Part shown: positions 1 through 7,620 of the stretch, in pieces
Numbering within the stretch: the stretch's first letter is position 1
Layout: every line of letters starts with the position of its first letter
NCBI GenBank assembly: GCA_052387115.1
Contig: JBQTJM010000399.1
Location: 1 to 24,534, forward strand
Length of the DNA: 24,534 bases
Origin: JACCXJ01 sp052387115
GTDB taxonomy: Bacteria > Pseudomonadota > Gammaproteobacteria > JACCXJ01
Reading direction: 5' to 3'
Made by a program: the position numbers and the translations under genes
Notes under the pieces: model-generated
What the model saw: only the letters and a program-made list of their open reading frames with translations
Told to the model about the DNA's origin: nothing
The model's database searches: none

Positions 1-1
1 G

Positions 2-235
2 CGGTCCGAGGGCGTGGAGGAATTCGTCAGCCAAATGGCGAAGTCTCGAAACGTCGAACCGTCGGTGGTTGAGGAGGAGTTCTTCGAAACCGTCCGTCCC
101 AGCTCGCTGCTCAAACGATTTGCCACAACCGAGGAGGTCGCCGCGCTGGTCGCGTTCGTAGCCAGCCCGCTGTCCTCTGCGACGAACGGAACGGCGCTCC
201 GTGCGGACGGCGGAGTGGTTCGCTCGATCATTTGA
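2..235 (+). CDS. SDR-family oxidoreductase, C-terminal part (5' end outside window)
   Basis: The reading frame is open from the window edge and ends at TGA 233-235. The visible ~77 residues carry the usual C-terminal features of short-chain dehydrogenase/reductases: a substrate-loop helix region, then an RFATTEEVA segment, a VAFVASPLSSATNGTALRADGG stretch (split here: VAFVASPLSS, then ATNGTALRADGG) and a short hydrophobic tail. In this family that stretch is the last helix and strand of the Rossmann fold and the tetramer-interface loop. The NAD(P)-binding glycine motif and the catalytic Tyr-Lys pair lie upstream and cannot be seen, so the substrate is unknown. An ATG at 14 exists but is certainly internal. 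Nothing indicates co-function with the efflux genes that follow after a 140-base gap. Confidence 0.85.
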   Translation, partial: RSEGVEEFVSQMAKSRNVEPSVVEEEFFETVRPSSLLKRFATTEEVAALVAFVASPLSSATNGTALRADGGVVRSII

Positions 236-239
236 TCGA
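224..239. repeat. Perfect 16-bp inverted repeat over the SDR stop codon
   Basis: TCGATCA-TT-TGATCGA is a perfect 7-bp inverted repeat with a 2-base centre. It overlaps the SDR stop codon and lies upstream of the efflux operon. It could be a repressor operator for the efflux genes or chance; no T-run follows, so it is not a typical terminator. Confidence 0.3.
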
Positions 240-310
240 TCCTCCACGCAACCGGCAAGAAGCAACCAGCATAGCGCGCTGTGCAATCGATAATAGGACA
301 AGAAGGTGTA

Positions 311-376
311 ATGACGAACGCAGTGACCGTTCCCCTCGAACGCAGGAGGCGCGTCCACGCGCTGAGCGTGAGCTAG
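311..376 (+). CDS. Possible 21-residue leader peptide before the efflux adaptor
   Basis: An ATG at 311 is preceded by AGAAGG at about 5 bases, a better ribosome-binding site than the one in front of the adaptor gene. The 21-codon frame ends with TAG 374-376, one base before the adaptor ATG at 378. The peptide is basic in the middle (a run of four Arg) and matches no family I recognise. The geometry would allow translational coupling: ribosomes ending the leader could restart on the adaptor. It could also be the remnant of a longer gene or a chance frame. No peptide evidence is available. Confidence 0.3.
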   Translation: MTNAVTVPLERRRRVHALSVS

Positions 377-377
377 C

Positions 378-1013
378 ATGGGTCATCTGGCTCGAACGCT
401 TGCACTAAGCCTCCTCGGGTATATGGTGGGACTGGCTGTATTATCGGGCTGCCAACAAGAAGCCGCCGCTCCGCCCGCCACCCCCATCCCGGAAGTTGCC
501 GTTATCAGCGTGACGACTCAAACGGTGGTTGACGAACCCGAATTCATCGGGGAAACCGAGTCCTCCCGCCCCGTGGAGATCCGCCCCCAAGTGACGGGTA
601 TCATCAAAGAGCGCCTTTTCCAGGAAGGCCGCAATGTCAAGATGGGTGATCTGCTCTATCAGATCGATCCCGTGCCCTTCCAGGCCGCTGCGATGAACGC
701 CAAGGCGATGGTTGATCAGGCCGAGGCGCGCCTGGTGCAGGCCAAGCAAAACCACGCTCGCGTTACACCGCTGCTCGTCGAGCAGGCGGTGAGTCAGAAG
801 GACGTGGATGACGCCGTCGCCGAAGATCTGGCGGCGAAGGCGGCGCTGGAAGCCGCCAAGGCGCAGCTGATGCGGGCCCAGTTCGATTTCGACGATACCC
901 GCATTACCGCGCCCATCGCCGGGCTGATCGAGCGCACCCGGGTGTATGAAGGGCGCCTGGTGTCCGCGCAGACCGATCTGCTCACGGTCATCCGGCGGTT
1001 CCCGTCTCGCTGA
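378..1013 (+). pseudogene. RND efflux periplasmic adaptor (MFP), truncated by a deletion
   Basis: The product is a periplasmic membrane-fusion protein that would link an inner-membrane RND pump to an outer-membrane channel. It starts with a lipoprotein signal: a basic N-terminus, a hydrophobic segment, then LAVLSGC with the lipobox Cys at about residue 25. The HlyD/AcrA lipoyl half (PVEIRPQVTGII), an alpha-helical hairpin (about residues 100-160) and the second lipoyl half (DDTRITAPIAGLI) follow. The family is usually 370-400 residues, and only about 205 homologous residues remain. After LLTVI at about 990 the sequence jumps into the pump gene in another frame and stops at 1011-1013. The beta-barrel and membrane-proximal domains, needed for pump contact, are missing. 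The start at 378 is chosen because it gives the full lipoprotein signal; its ribosome-binding site is weak. Confidence 0.9.
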
Positions 1014-3049
1014 TCGGTGCCTTTGCCGGCATGTATGTCCTCGGGTTCTCGATCAATACCCTGACCCTATTCGGTATGCTGTTGTGCATCGGGCTGGTCG
1101 TGGATGATGCGATCGTGGTGGTCGAAAACGTCGAGCGCCACATGGAAGGCGGGCTCGCGCCCAAGGAGGCCGCCAAGAAGGCCATGGAGGAGGTCGCGGG
1201 ACCCGTGATCGCGATCGTCCTGGTGCTCGTGTCCGTGTTCATCCCCACCGCCGTCCTGGGTGGGATCACGGGCCAGCTCTACCGGCAGTTCGCCGTCACC
1301 ATCGCGATCTCCGTCACGATCTCAGGATTCGTGGCACTTACCTTGAGCCCGGCCCTGTGCGCCCTGGTGCTCAAGCCCAACCATAGAACAAAGAGAGTTT
1401 TCTTTAAATCGTTCAACCGCTTCTTCGAATGGACGCGGCACCGCTACACCGCGACGGTCGCGATGAACATCCGGCGGGCGGGCGTCGCGCTCGGGATCTA
1501 CGCCATCGTGATCGGCCTCGCCATCGGGATGTTCTGGGCGCTCCCTTCGGCCTTCCTGCCCGAGGAGGACCAGGGCTATTTCATCACCATGGTCCAGTTA
1601 CCCGACGGTGCCTCAAGGCAGCGGACGACGGAGGTTGTGAGCAAGCTCGAACGTTATTATCTCGCCGTTCCGGAGATCCATAACACCAATGTCCTGGTCG
1701 GCCAAAATTTCGTGTTCAGCACCCGCGGCTCCAATACGGCGACCATGTTCACTCCCTTGCGCCTCTGGGAGGAACGCACGGGCGCGAATCAGCACGTCAA
1801 GGCGCTCATCGGGAATGCGTTCGGGGAATTTGCGAAGATCCCCGAGGCGCAGGTCCTGGCTTTCAACGCGCCCTCGATCCGCGGGCTGGGGGCAACGGGT
1901 GGGTTCTCGGTGCAGATCCAGGATCCCGTCGGGGGAGACTCCAAGCGATTCGCCGCCGTCGCCCAGGAGTTCATCGCGAAGGCCAAACAGAACCCGGCGG
2001 TCGGGGCCATCGGCACCGGCTTTCGCGTGAGCTCCCCGCGTCTCTCTCTCCACGTGAACCGGGAACGGGCCAAGGCGCTCGGTGTGCCCATTTCCGAAGT
2101 CTTCGACACCCTGCAGGCCTATTTCGGCAACCTCTACATCAACGACTTCGTGAAATTCGGCCGGGTCTATCGCGTGCAGACGGAGGCGGAGGCCCAGTAC
2201 CGTTCGCGCCCGGAGGACATCGCCAAGGTCTACGTCCGCGCCCAGAACGAACACGGTTCCTCCATGATCCCGCTCGATACGGTGGTCACGACGGAATTCA
2301 CGAGCGGGCCCGATCCGGTGACCCACTTCAACGGTTACAACGCCGCCTTGGTGCTGGGCGGAGCGGCGCCCGGCTTCAGCTCGGGTCAGGCGCTGGATGC
2401 CTTGGAGCGCGCGGCCGAGGAGGTGCTCGTCCCCAAGGGCTATGCGCTCGACTGGAGCGGGATCTCCTACCAGGAGCGCAAGGTGGGGGCGCAATCCGTC
2501 GTGGCGTTCGCCTTCGGCCTGCTCATGGTGTTCCTGGTGCTGGCCGCTCAGTACGAGAGTTGGTCAATTCCCCTGGTCGTGAATCTGGCGGTTCCCTTCG
2601 GCATCTTCGGGGCCTTGGCGGCTGTATGGATCCGCGGCATTACCAACGACATTTTTTCCCAAATCGGCTTGGTCACCCTGATCGGCCTCTCGGCCAAGAA
2701 CGCCATCCTGATCGTGGAGTTCGTGAACAAGCGCTATCAAGCCGGACTTCCGGTCATGGACGCCGCGCTCGAGGGCGCCACGCTCCGCTTCCGTCCGATC
2801 ATCATGACCTCCATGGCCTTCATTATGGGGGTCACGCCGCTGGTCTTGGCCACGGGCGCCGGAGCCGCCGGGCGCCATTCCATCGGCACCGGCGTATTCG
2901 GCGGCATGCTCGCAGAGACCTTTCTGGCCATCCTTTTCACCCCGGTCTTTTTCGTGCTGAACCGAAAGCTTGCCGATCTCCTCTCCCGGTGGCGCGCCAA
3001 GGGCAAGAGCCCCGTGCCGGCCCAGCCTTCCGCTGGCGGAGGACCTTGA
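995..3049 (+). pseudogene. RND-family efflux pump (HAE1/AcrB type), N-terminal third deleted
   Basis: This encodes the inner-membrane proton/drug antiporter of the efflux system. Homology begins abruptly at 995 with AVPVSLIGAFAGM, which corresponds to about residue 371 of AcrB (numbered from memory). The proton-relay pair is present in GLVVDDAIVVVENVE (equivalent to AcrB D407/D408), as is the relay lysine in GLSAKNAILIVEF (AcrB K940). The second periplasmic porter/docking half and the last transmembrane block are also present. Missing are TM1-3 and the first periplasmic half, about 370 residues. The first usable ATG is at 1031, so any product would lack the drug-binding N-terminal repeat. The gene ends with TGA 3047-3049, one base before the outer-membrane-factor ATG. 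As read, it is almost certainly non-functional. Confidence 0.9.
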
Positions 3050-3050
3050 G

Positions 3051-4497
3051 ATGCGCGGCCTCGTAGTGGCGAGCGTCGCGCTCATGCTGAGCGCCTGTGC
3101 GCTCGGTCCCGACTACGTCCGTCCCGACATCACTACGCCCGGCGCCTACCGTATGGCGAGGGCCGAGGGGGAGTCCATCGCCAATCTACCCTGGTGGCAG
3201 CTCCTGCGCGACGACGAACTGCAAAAGCTCGTTCGCATCTCACTCCAGGAGAGCAAGGACCTGCACCAAGCACTGGCGAGCATCGACGAATTTGAAGCGC
3301 GGCTTGCTATCGCCCGGATGGATTTCGCGCCCCAAGTAAGTGGAACGGCCAATGCCCCTGCCTTCGGCCGTATGAACGCAACCAGCATCCCGGGTTCTTC
3401 CACGCCATCGAGCTATTACGTCCAGGGCGATCTGTCCTGGGAGATCGACCTCTGGGGGCGGGTGCGCCGCGCGAACGAGGCGGCGCTCGCGGACCTCCTC
3501 GCGCGGGAGGAGAATCGGCGGGCGGTGGTCCTGACGCTCGTGAGCGGCGTTGCCCAGTCCTATTTCGATCTCCGCCAGCTCGATATGCAACTGGACATCG
3601 TGCGGTACACCCTGCAATCGTGGGAAGAATCCGTGAGGATCGCCCGGGCTCGGTTGCGGCAGGGCCTGATCTCCAGGCTCGACGCCGACCAGTTTGAAGC
3701 GGAACGGGCCAACGCCGCTGCCCGCATGGCGGAGCTCGAACGTCAGATGGTGCAGAAGGAGGACGAGCTAAGCGTCTTGCTCGGGAGGAATCCGGCCCGG
3801 ATCCCCCGAGGGCGAGCGCTCACCGAGCAGATGCTGCCGCCTGCGGTGCCGGCCGGATTGCCTTCCGAGCTACTCCAGCGACGCCCGGACATCCTGCAAG
3901 CGGAGCAGCAGCTGAGCGCGGCCACGGCCCGGATCGGGGTCGCAAAGGCCGAGCGATTTCCGAAGATCACGCTCACGGGACTGCTCGGCCTGGCGAGCCC
4001 GCAGCTTTCTGCTCTCGGGAGCGGTGCCTTTGGAAGCGCCGGCCTCGCCTTGGCCGCGCCTCTCTTCAATGCCCAAGCCCTGGGGTTTCAGCAGCAGGCG
4101 GCCGAAGCGCAAGCGAGACAGGCCCTGGCCCAGTACGAGCAGACCGTGCTTGTGGCCTTCCGGGAGGTCGAGGATGCCCTCGTCGCAGTGCGCACTGCCC
4201 GCGAGCAAAACCGAAGCACAGGAAGCCCAGGTTAGGTCGCTGCGATCGGCCTTGCATCTCGCCGAGCTACGCTATAAGGGCGGACTCTCCAACTATTTGG
4301 ATGTGCTCACGGCCAAGCGCAATCTCTTCGACGTGGAGCTCTCGCTCACCGCGACCCGGCGCCTGCGTTTGGTATCGATGATCCAGCTATACAAAGCGCT
4401 GGGCGGTGGATGGTCGCCCAACCACGGCGCTTATAGAATGGGGAAAGGCCTTCCTGTTTCCGAACAACCGGCGGATTTCACTTGGAAACCTCAATAA
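3051..4497 (+). pseudogene. NodT/OprM-type outer-membrane efflux lipoprotein, single-base frameshift
   Basis: This is the outer-membrane channel partner of the adaptor and pump. The start ATG 3051 has GGAGG at 3038-3042 and lies directly behind the pump stop. A lipoprotein signal ends in LMLSAC, followed by ALGPDYVRP, typical of the NodT family. Two repeated TolC-like halves follow (SWEIDLWGRVR; LLQRRPDILQAEQQL). The frame closes at 4235, but the missing C-terminus (LHLAELRYKGGLSNYLDVL) continues in the next frame to 4497. Removing one A from the AAAA run at 4207-4210 restores an AREQTEAQEAQVRSL reading and a protein of about 481 residues, the usual family length. The lesion is therefore one extra base in a homopolymer, either a real mutation or a sequencing error. 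Without correction the last beta-barrel strands and helices are lost. Confidence 0.92.
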
Positions 4498-4775
4498 GAC
4501 TTGAACTTCATCACCTCCAGGGAAAGCTGGGGTCCAGAAGGTATTGAAAATCGGAAAATCGCTAGTTCCTGCGTGCGCTGGGATAACGCTTTCAAGGACA
4601 TCGTGACGTATCGAGACCCGCCCGGACCTGTAACAAGTCGCTGCAGGGCGAAAGCAAGCGGTTTACTGATCGCTTGCGACAGAACAGCGATGTCAACGTA
4701 GCGATTGTCAGTCACGTCCGGCGCACGCCATTTTCCCTCGATACCATCGACCGTCGGGTAGCGCTACAGTGTGGT
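4498..4775. other. Gene-free gap between efflux operon and helicase remnant
   Basis: No convincing gene is seen. A 7-bp inverted repeat (GCAAGCG at 4654-4660, CGCTTGC at 4671-4677) could form a stem with a 10-base loop between these two convergently oriented loci. No U-rich tail follows it on either strand, so a terminator is only possible. A 74-codon minus-strand frame here has no recognisable features. Confidence 0.4.
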
Positions 4776-5763
4776 TCATGAAATCGAGGATGCAGCCTTC
4801 TGCAAGTCGTCCAGGAATTCCGAAGCCGGCGCGACACTGGTGACAAGCAAGAAGTCACGCGCACGGGTACACGCGACATAAAGCAGAAATCGTTCGGTGT
4901 TATAGACCTCCTCGAGATCCGCGTCGTCGCCCACCGTTTCGATGCGCTCTTGCAGGGGAATCACTTCGTCGTCGCATGCCATCACCGCCACGGCGCGGAA
5001 CTCCAAGCCCTTCGCCAGGTGCATCGTGCTGATGGAGGCGTGGCCGGTTGCCGTCTCGACGTGTTCATCGAGGATCTTGAACGGCAGCCCGACTGCTTTG
5101 ACGGCAGCTTGCGCCCGATCCAGTTGGGCCGCTGAGCGAACAAACACGCCAAACTCGTGCGGCAGGACGCCCGCCTTGGATTGCTCGGCAAGCCAGGCTC
5201 CGACCGCTGCGATTTCCGGCGAGCTCTATCAGGGCTTCGGCGGCTTCCGCGGGCAGGCGCTCGGCCAGCATCAGCAGGCCGTCCTCATCCGCATAGCGCA
5301 CGTCGCCCAGCCATTCCGCGGGTACACCATAGCTCAGCAGTTCGCCGTCGGACACGTCCGCAAACAGGAGCGGCTTCGATGGCGACGTTCGTTGTGCCGG
5401 CACATACAGGGGGACCAAGATTTCCTGCACCTTCTCCCGGATCTCCACGAGCTGCGCGGCGCCGGTCTTGGGATGGGTTTCGAGCTTGCGGCGCTCGGCC
5501 CAGGCGTAAGCCTTGTCATGGTGGTCGACATAGCATAGGAGCAGGCTCGCAGGGGTCTTGTGTACGATGATCCGAAGGTCGGCGCTGACGCGCACCGACC
5601 AGAAGTTCTTATCCTTCGCCTGGTCGAGCTTGTGAAAGCGCATGCCTGGACTCGCCGGGTCCATCTGAAGGTCAAACGCCGTCGTCTTCACGGACTTCTG
5701 CTCATCGCCGGTCAGCCGCGCGAGGCTGTCGGTGAAGGTGTCGGCGATGCGGAAGTCAGTCAT
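4776..5763 (-). pseudogene. RelE-like/UvrD superfamily-1 helicase fusion, internal deletion
   Basis: The N-terminal ~90 residues (from ATG 5763) form a RelE/ParE-like fold: FRIADTFTDSLARL, KFxSVRV-like NFWSVRVSADLRIIVHK, then LLLCYVDHHDKAY. A linker to about residue 182 follows. At about 5214-5221 the frame shifts and the sequence jumps to the helicase C-terminus. That part reads EIAAVGAWLAEQS, then VFVRSAAQLDR, motif V (STMHLAKGLEF) and motif VI (LYVACTRARDFLLV), ending at TGA 4776. Known members of this fusion family have a UvrD ATPase core with Walker A and B between these parts. Here that core, on the order of a kilobase, is absent. The remaining RelE-like domain could still be translated, followed by about 50 out-of-frame residues. 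The N-terminal fold assignment is from family memory, not computation. Confidence 0.88.
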
Positions 5764-5814
5764 GCAGAATGTACATCGCTCACCAAGCCAGATTAATAAT
5801 TTGGGAGGCCCATA

Positions 5815-6270
5815 TCAATCGGACTTGAACCGCGGCAGATACCGGAAAGCCGGCGCCATTCTCTGCGCTTGATCCATCCAAACGTGCTTTTGTTCGCTAT
5901 CCGGAGTATTTGCTGAGTCACGCCAACCAACAATGTTGGCATGCTCCCTATATGGTTTACCATCGGCGTAAAATTGAAGGCTGACCTTGAACACGGCTTC
6001 TGCGACGCCGACACCACGGCCTATAGCAGGTTTTGGTGCGTGAACATCGAAGTGCGCCGAACAAATCGCCCAGACTTGCGACTCGCTAAGTAATTGTGAG
6101 CGGCATACGGAGGTTTCGAGTCTGTTAGTCTCGCGATTGCGCCGAGGCATAAGGCGCGAATGATGAATCGTCTGATTCTTCTTAACCACATGGTCAGGTC
6201 GAAATACAAAGCTGCTTAGCCATTCATCCGGCGCTACGCTTGATGGTAGCGACTGGGTAGAGTCGGCCAA
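5815..6270 (-). CDS. Uncharacterised protein, third gene of the TIGR04255-like block
   Basis: I do not recognise this family. The conserved-looking core starts at APDEWLSSFVFRPDHVV and continues with HSRLMPRRNRETNRLETSVCR, given here as HSRLMPRRN and LETSVCR. It then has an ESQVWAICSAHFDV helix, a glycine-rich RGVGVAEAVFKVS strand and a HANIVGWRD motif near the C-terminus. The look is a small globular alpha/beta protein with no signal peptide or membrane span. The start is uncertain. TTG 6270 gives 151 residues and a 47-base overlap with the preceding gene; an ATG at 6363 would overlap that gene by 140 bases and adds an atypical basic leader. It follows 6224-6775 in the same direction and at similar low GC, so the three genes probably form one operon. 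Conserved Arg, His and Cys residues could be functional, but no role can be assigned. Confidence 0.6.
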   Translation of the reverse strand: MADSTQSLPSSVAPDEWLSSFVFRPDHVVKKNQTIHHSRLMPRRNRETNRLETSVCRSQLLSESQVWAICSAHFDVHAPKPAIGRGVGVAEAVFKVSLQFYADGKPYREHANIVGWRDSANTPDSEQKHVWMDQAQRMAPAFRYLPRFKSD

Positions 6271-6775
6271 TGTACCGGGCCGCTTCCTGAAGAGACTTTT
6301 CAAGACCGCTGCGACTCGTTGCATCAAGCGGTTGCCAGGCATGAATCGCGCCCTCCATCCCAAACTGACCAGAGAAATTAATCTTACCGTGATCGCCGAT
6401 ACTCAGAGCAAATAAATGATTAACATCAACCGACCAGCTGATGCAAATTTCTCCATCTGCTTCTGGAACAACGTCGGGCATCGGAGTGCCTTTCGGGAGC
6501 ATTGAAAACAAGGTCTCTAAAACCTTCGCGGCGACCTCTATAGTAGTCTCTCTCACTGGAGCCGCGTCGGTGCCGTTCCAGTTTCGACTACCACACTCAT
6601 TCTTTATGTTTTCAAGCGCGGCCACCGCAGGTGGGAGCCAATCTGATGCACTTCCTTGTAAGTAATTTCTTTTTTGCGCCCACGTATGGTAGATTTCGCG
6701 GCTACTGTCGGTAACCGGTTCATACTCATCATCCCAGGTCAGACCCGAACCGTGGATCGAAGTCGCCAAAATCAT
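6224..6775 (-). CDS. Uncharacterised protein coupled to the TIGR04255-like gene
   Basis: This is a 183-residue protein of unknown function. Its ATG (6775) overlaps the stop of the upstream gene in an ATGA arrangement, strong evidence for translational coupling. Visible features are a helical segment DWLPPAVAALENI, an N-WNG-TDAAPV segment and a helix VAAKVLETLFSML. A short strand-rich centre follows (PDVVPEADGEICISW, with SIGDHGKINFSG), and the protein ends in helices (AARYIGRLYPV). There is no signal peptide, membrane segment or known catalytic motif. Local GC is near 50 %, clearly below the flanking operons, which supports recent acquisition with its neighbours. I infer that it works with the TIGR04255-like product, because coupling of this kind usually marks partners in one complex or pathway. 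The reaction or target is unknown. Confidence 0.75.
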   Translation of the reverse strand: MILATSIHGSGLTWDDEYEPVTDSSREIYHTWAQKRNYLQGSASDWLPPAVAALENIKNECGSRNWNGTDAAPVRETTIEVAAKVLETLFSMLPKGTPMPDVVPEADGEICISWSVDVNHLFALSIGDHGKINFSGQFGMEGAIHAWQPLDATSRSGLEKSLQEAARYIGRLYPVATIKRSAG

Positions 6776-7521
6776 TCGTATAGCTCCATCGCCCGTTCAG
6801 TTAGACTTGCAAAGAAGCATTGGTTCTTCAGCTTCCGCAGGCGCTCAAGTATATTCCAAAGCTCTTCGTCCTTTGGGTCCAGATCTTTGAAAGCAAATGC
6901 GTCTATATCAAGAATCACTGGCGCTGGTCCACCTGGTGGCGTCGATTCGAGTGCTAAGGTCAAGTTCATGGAAGCGCTACTCGAAAGATCCACCAATTGA
7001 AAGCGCTGAAAAAACGAGGTTAGCGCCTGAGGTGCTTCATCCGGAACATCCGCGAATTTCTTCAAGTACGTCTGAAACGACTCTCCATGCTCCAGTGGCA
7101 GTCGTAGATTGTTGATGAAGCGAGTAGCCACTCGCGTGACACGCACGGGCGCCACACGTTCCCGGTATATCGACCAGACGCGTTTCGTTTCCTGCACCAG
7201 CGCTGGCCAAGCCTCATAGGGCAACAGGCGACTTAACGTAAATCCTGTTAGCCGACATTGTGCGACGTACTTTTCATCCGAAGAGTGTAATCGCAAACCT
7301 ATTTGTAAGGATTCTGCGGTCGTATGTGAATGCGTCCCGTCGGGAGTGAGTGTGAAGCCGAAAGTGCCTTGGGCAATCGGACCCTTAAGATAGTAATCGA
7401 AGTCCAAAGCACTGAACGCATCCTTGAGCGCGGTAAACGAAAGGCCCTCACGGTGCTCCACGTGGATATCGATCAGTGCTTCGGTAATCGGCGCGTGATT
7501 GAGTTGTCTAGGCTTAGCCAT
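6772..7521 (-). CDS. TIGR04255 family protein
   Basis: This 249-residue protein shows the features I associate with family TIGR04255. They are an N-terminal NHAPITEALIDIHV segment, a central GLRLHSSDEKYVAQCRL-FTLSRLLPYEAW stretch, then RVTRVATRFINNLRLPL, a VILDIDAFAF strand and a C-terminal ILERLRKLKNQCFF-LTERAMELYE helix. The family has no established function and is scattered among bacteria, often near defence or mobile genes (family memory, not checked). It starts with ATG 7521; no clear ribosome-binding site precedes it, so it may be leaderless or use a non-canonical signal. It lies 99 bases downstream of the methyltransferase stop, so read-through from the restriction operon is possible. 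The next gene overlaps it by four bases. GC around 50 % contrasts with the ~65-70 % of the methyltransferase. Confidence 0.85.
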   Translation of the reverse strand: MAKPRQLNHAPITEALIDIHVEHREGLSFTALKDAFSALDFDYYLKGPIAQGTFGFTLTPDGTHSHTTAESLQIGLRLHSSDEKYVAQCRLTGFTLSRLLPYEAWPALVQETKRVWSIYRERVAPVRVTRVATRFINNLRLPLEHGESFQTYLKKFADVPDEAPQALTSFFQRFQLVDLSSSASMNLTLALESTPPGGPAPVILDIDAFAFKDLDPKDEELWNILERLRKLKNQCFFASLTERAMELYE

Positions 7522-7620
7522 GGTTATGTAGAAAACATTGGTTCGAAAGCTTCATAGTGCAAGGGCACGCTCACGCAGAGTTCGCCTAATTCGATGTGGT
7601 ACGCCCTAAATCTGATCCTG

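Noticed and set aside
1613..2494. 293-codon open frame on the minus strand
   Set aside because: It is antisense to the well-conserved pump gene; no motifs.
4654..4677. Hairpin taken as a terminator
   Set aside because: The stem is only seven pairs and no T-run follows on either strand; kept only as a note in the gap entry.
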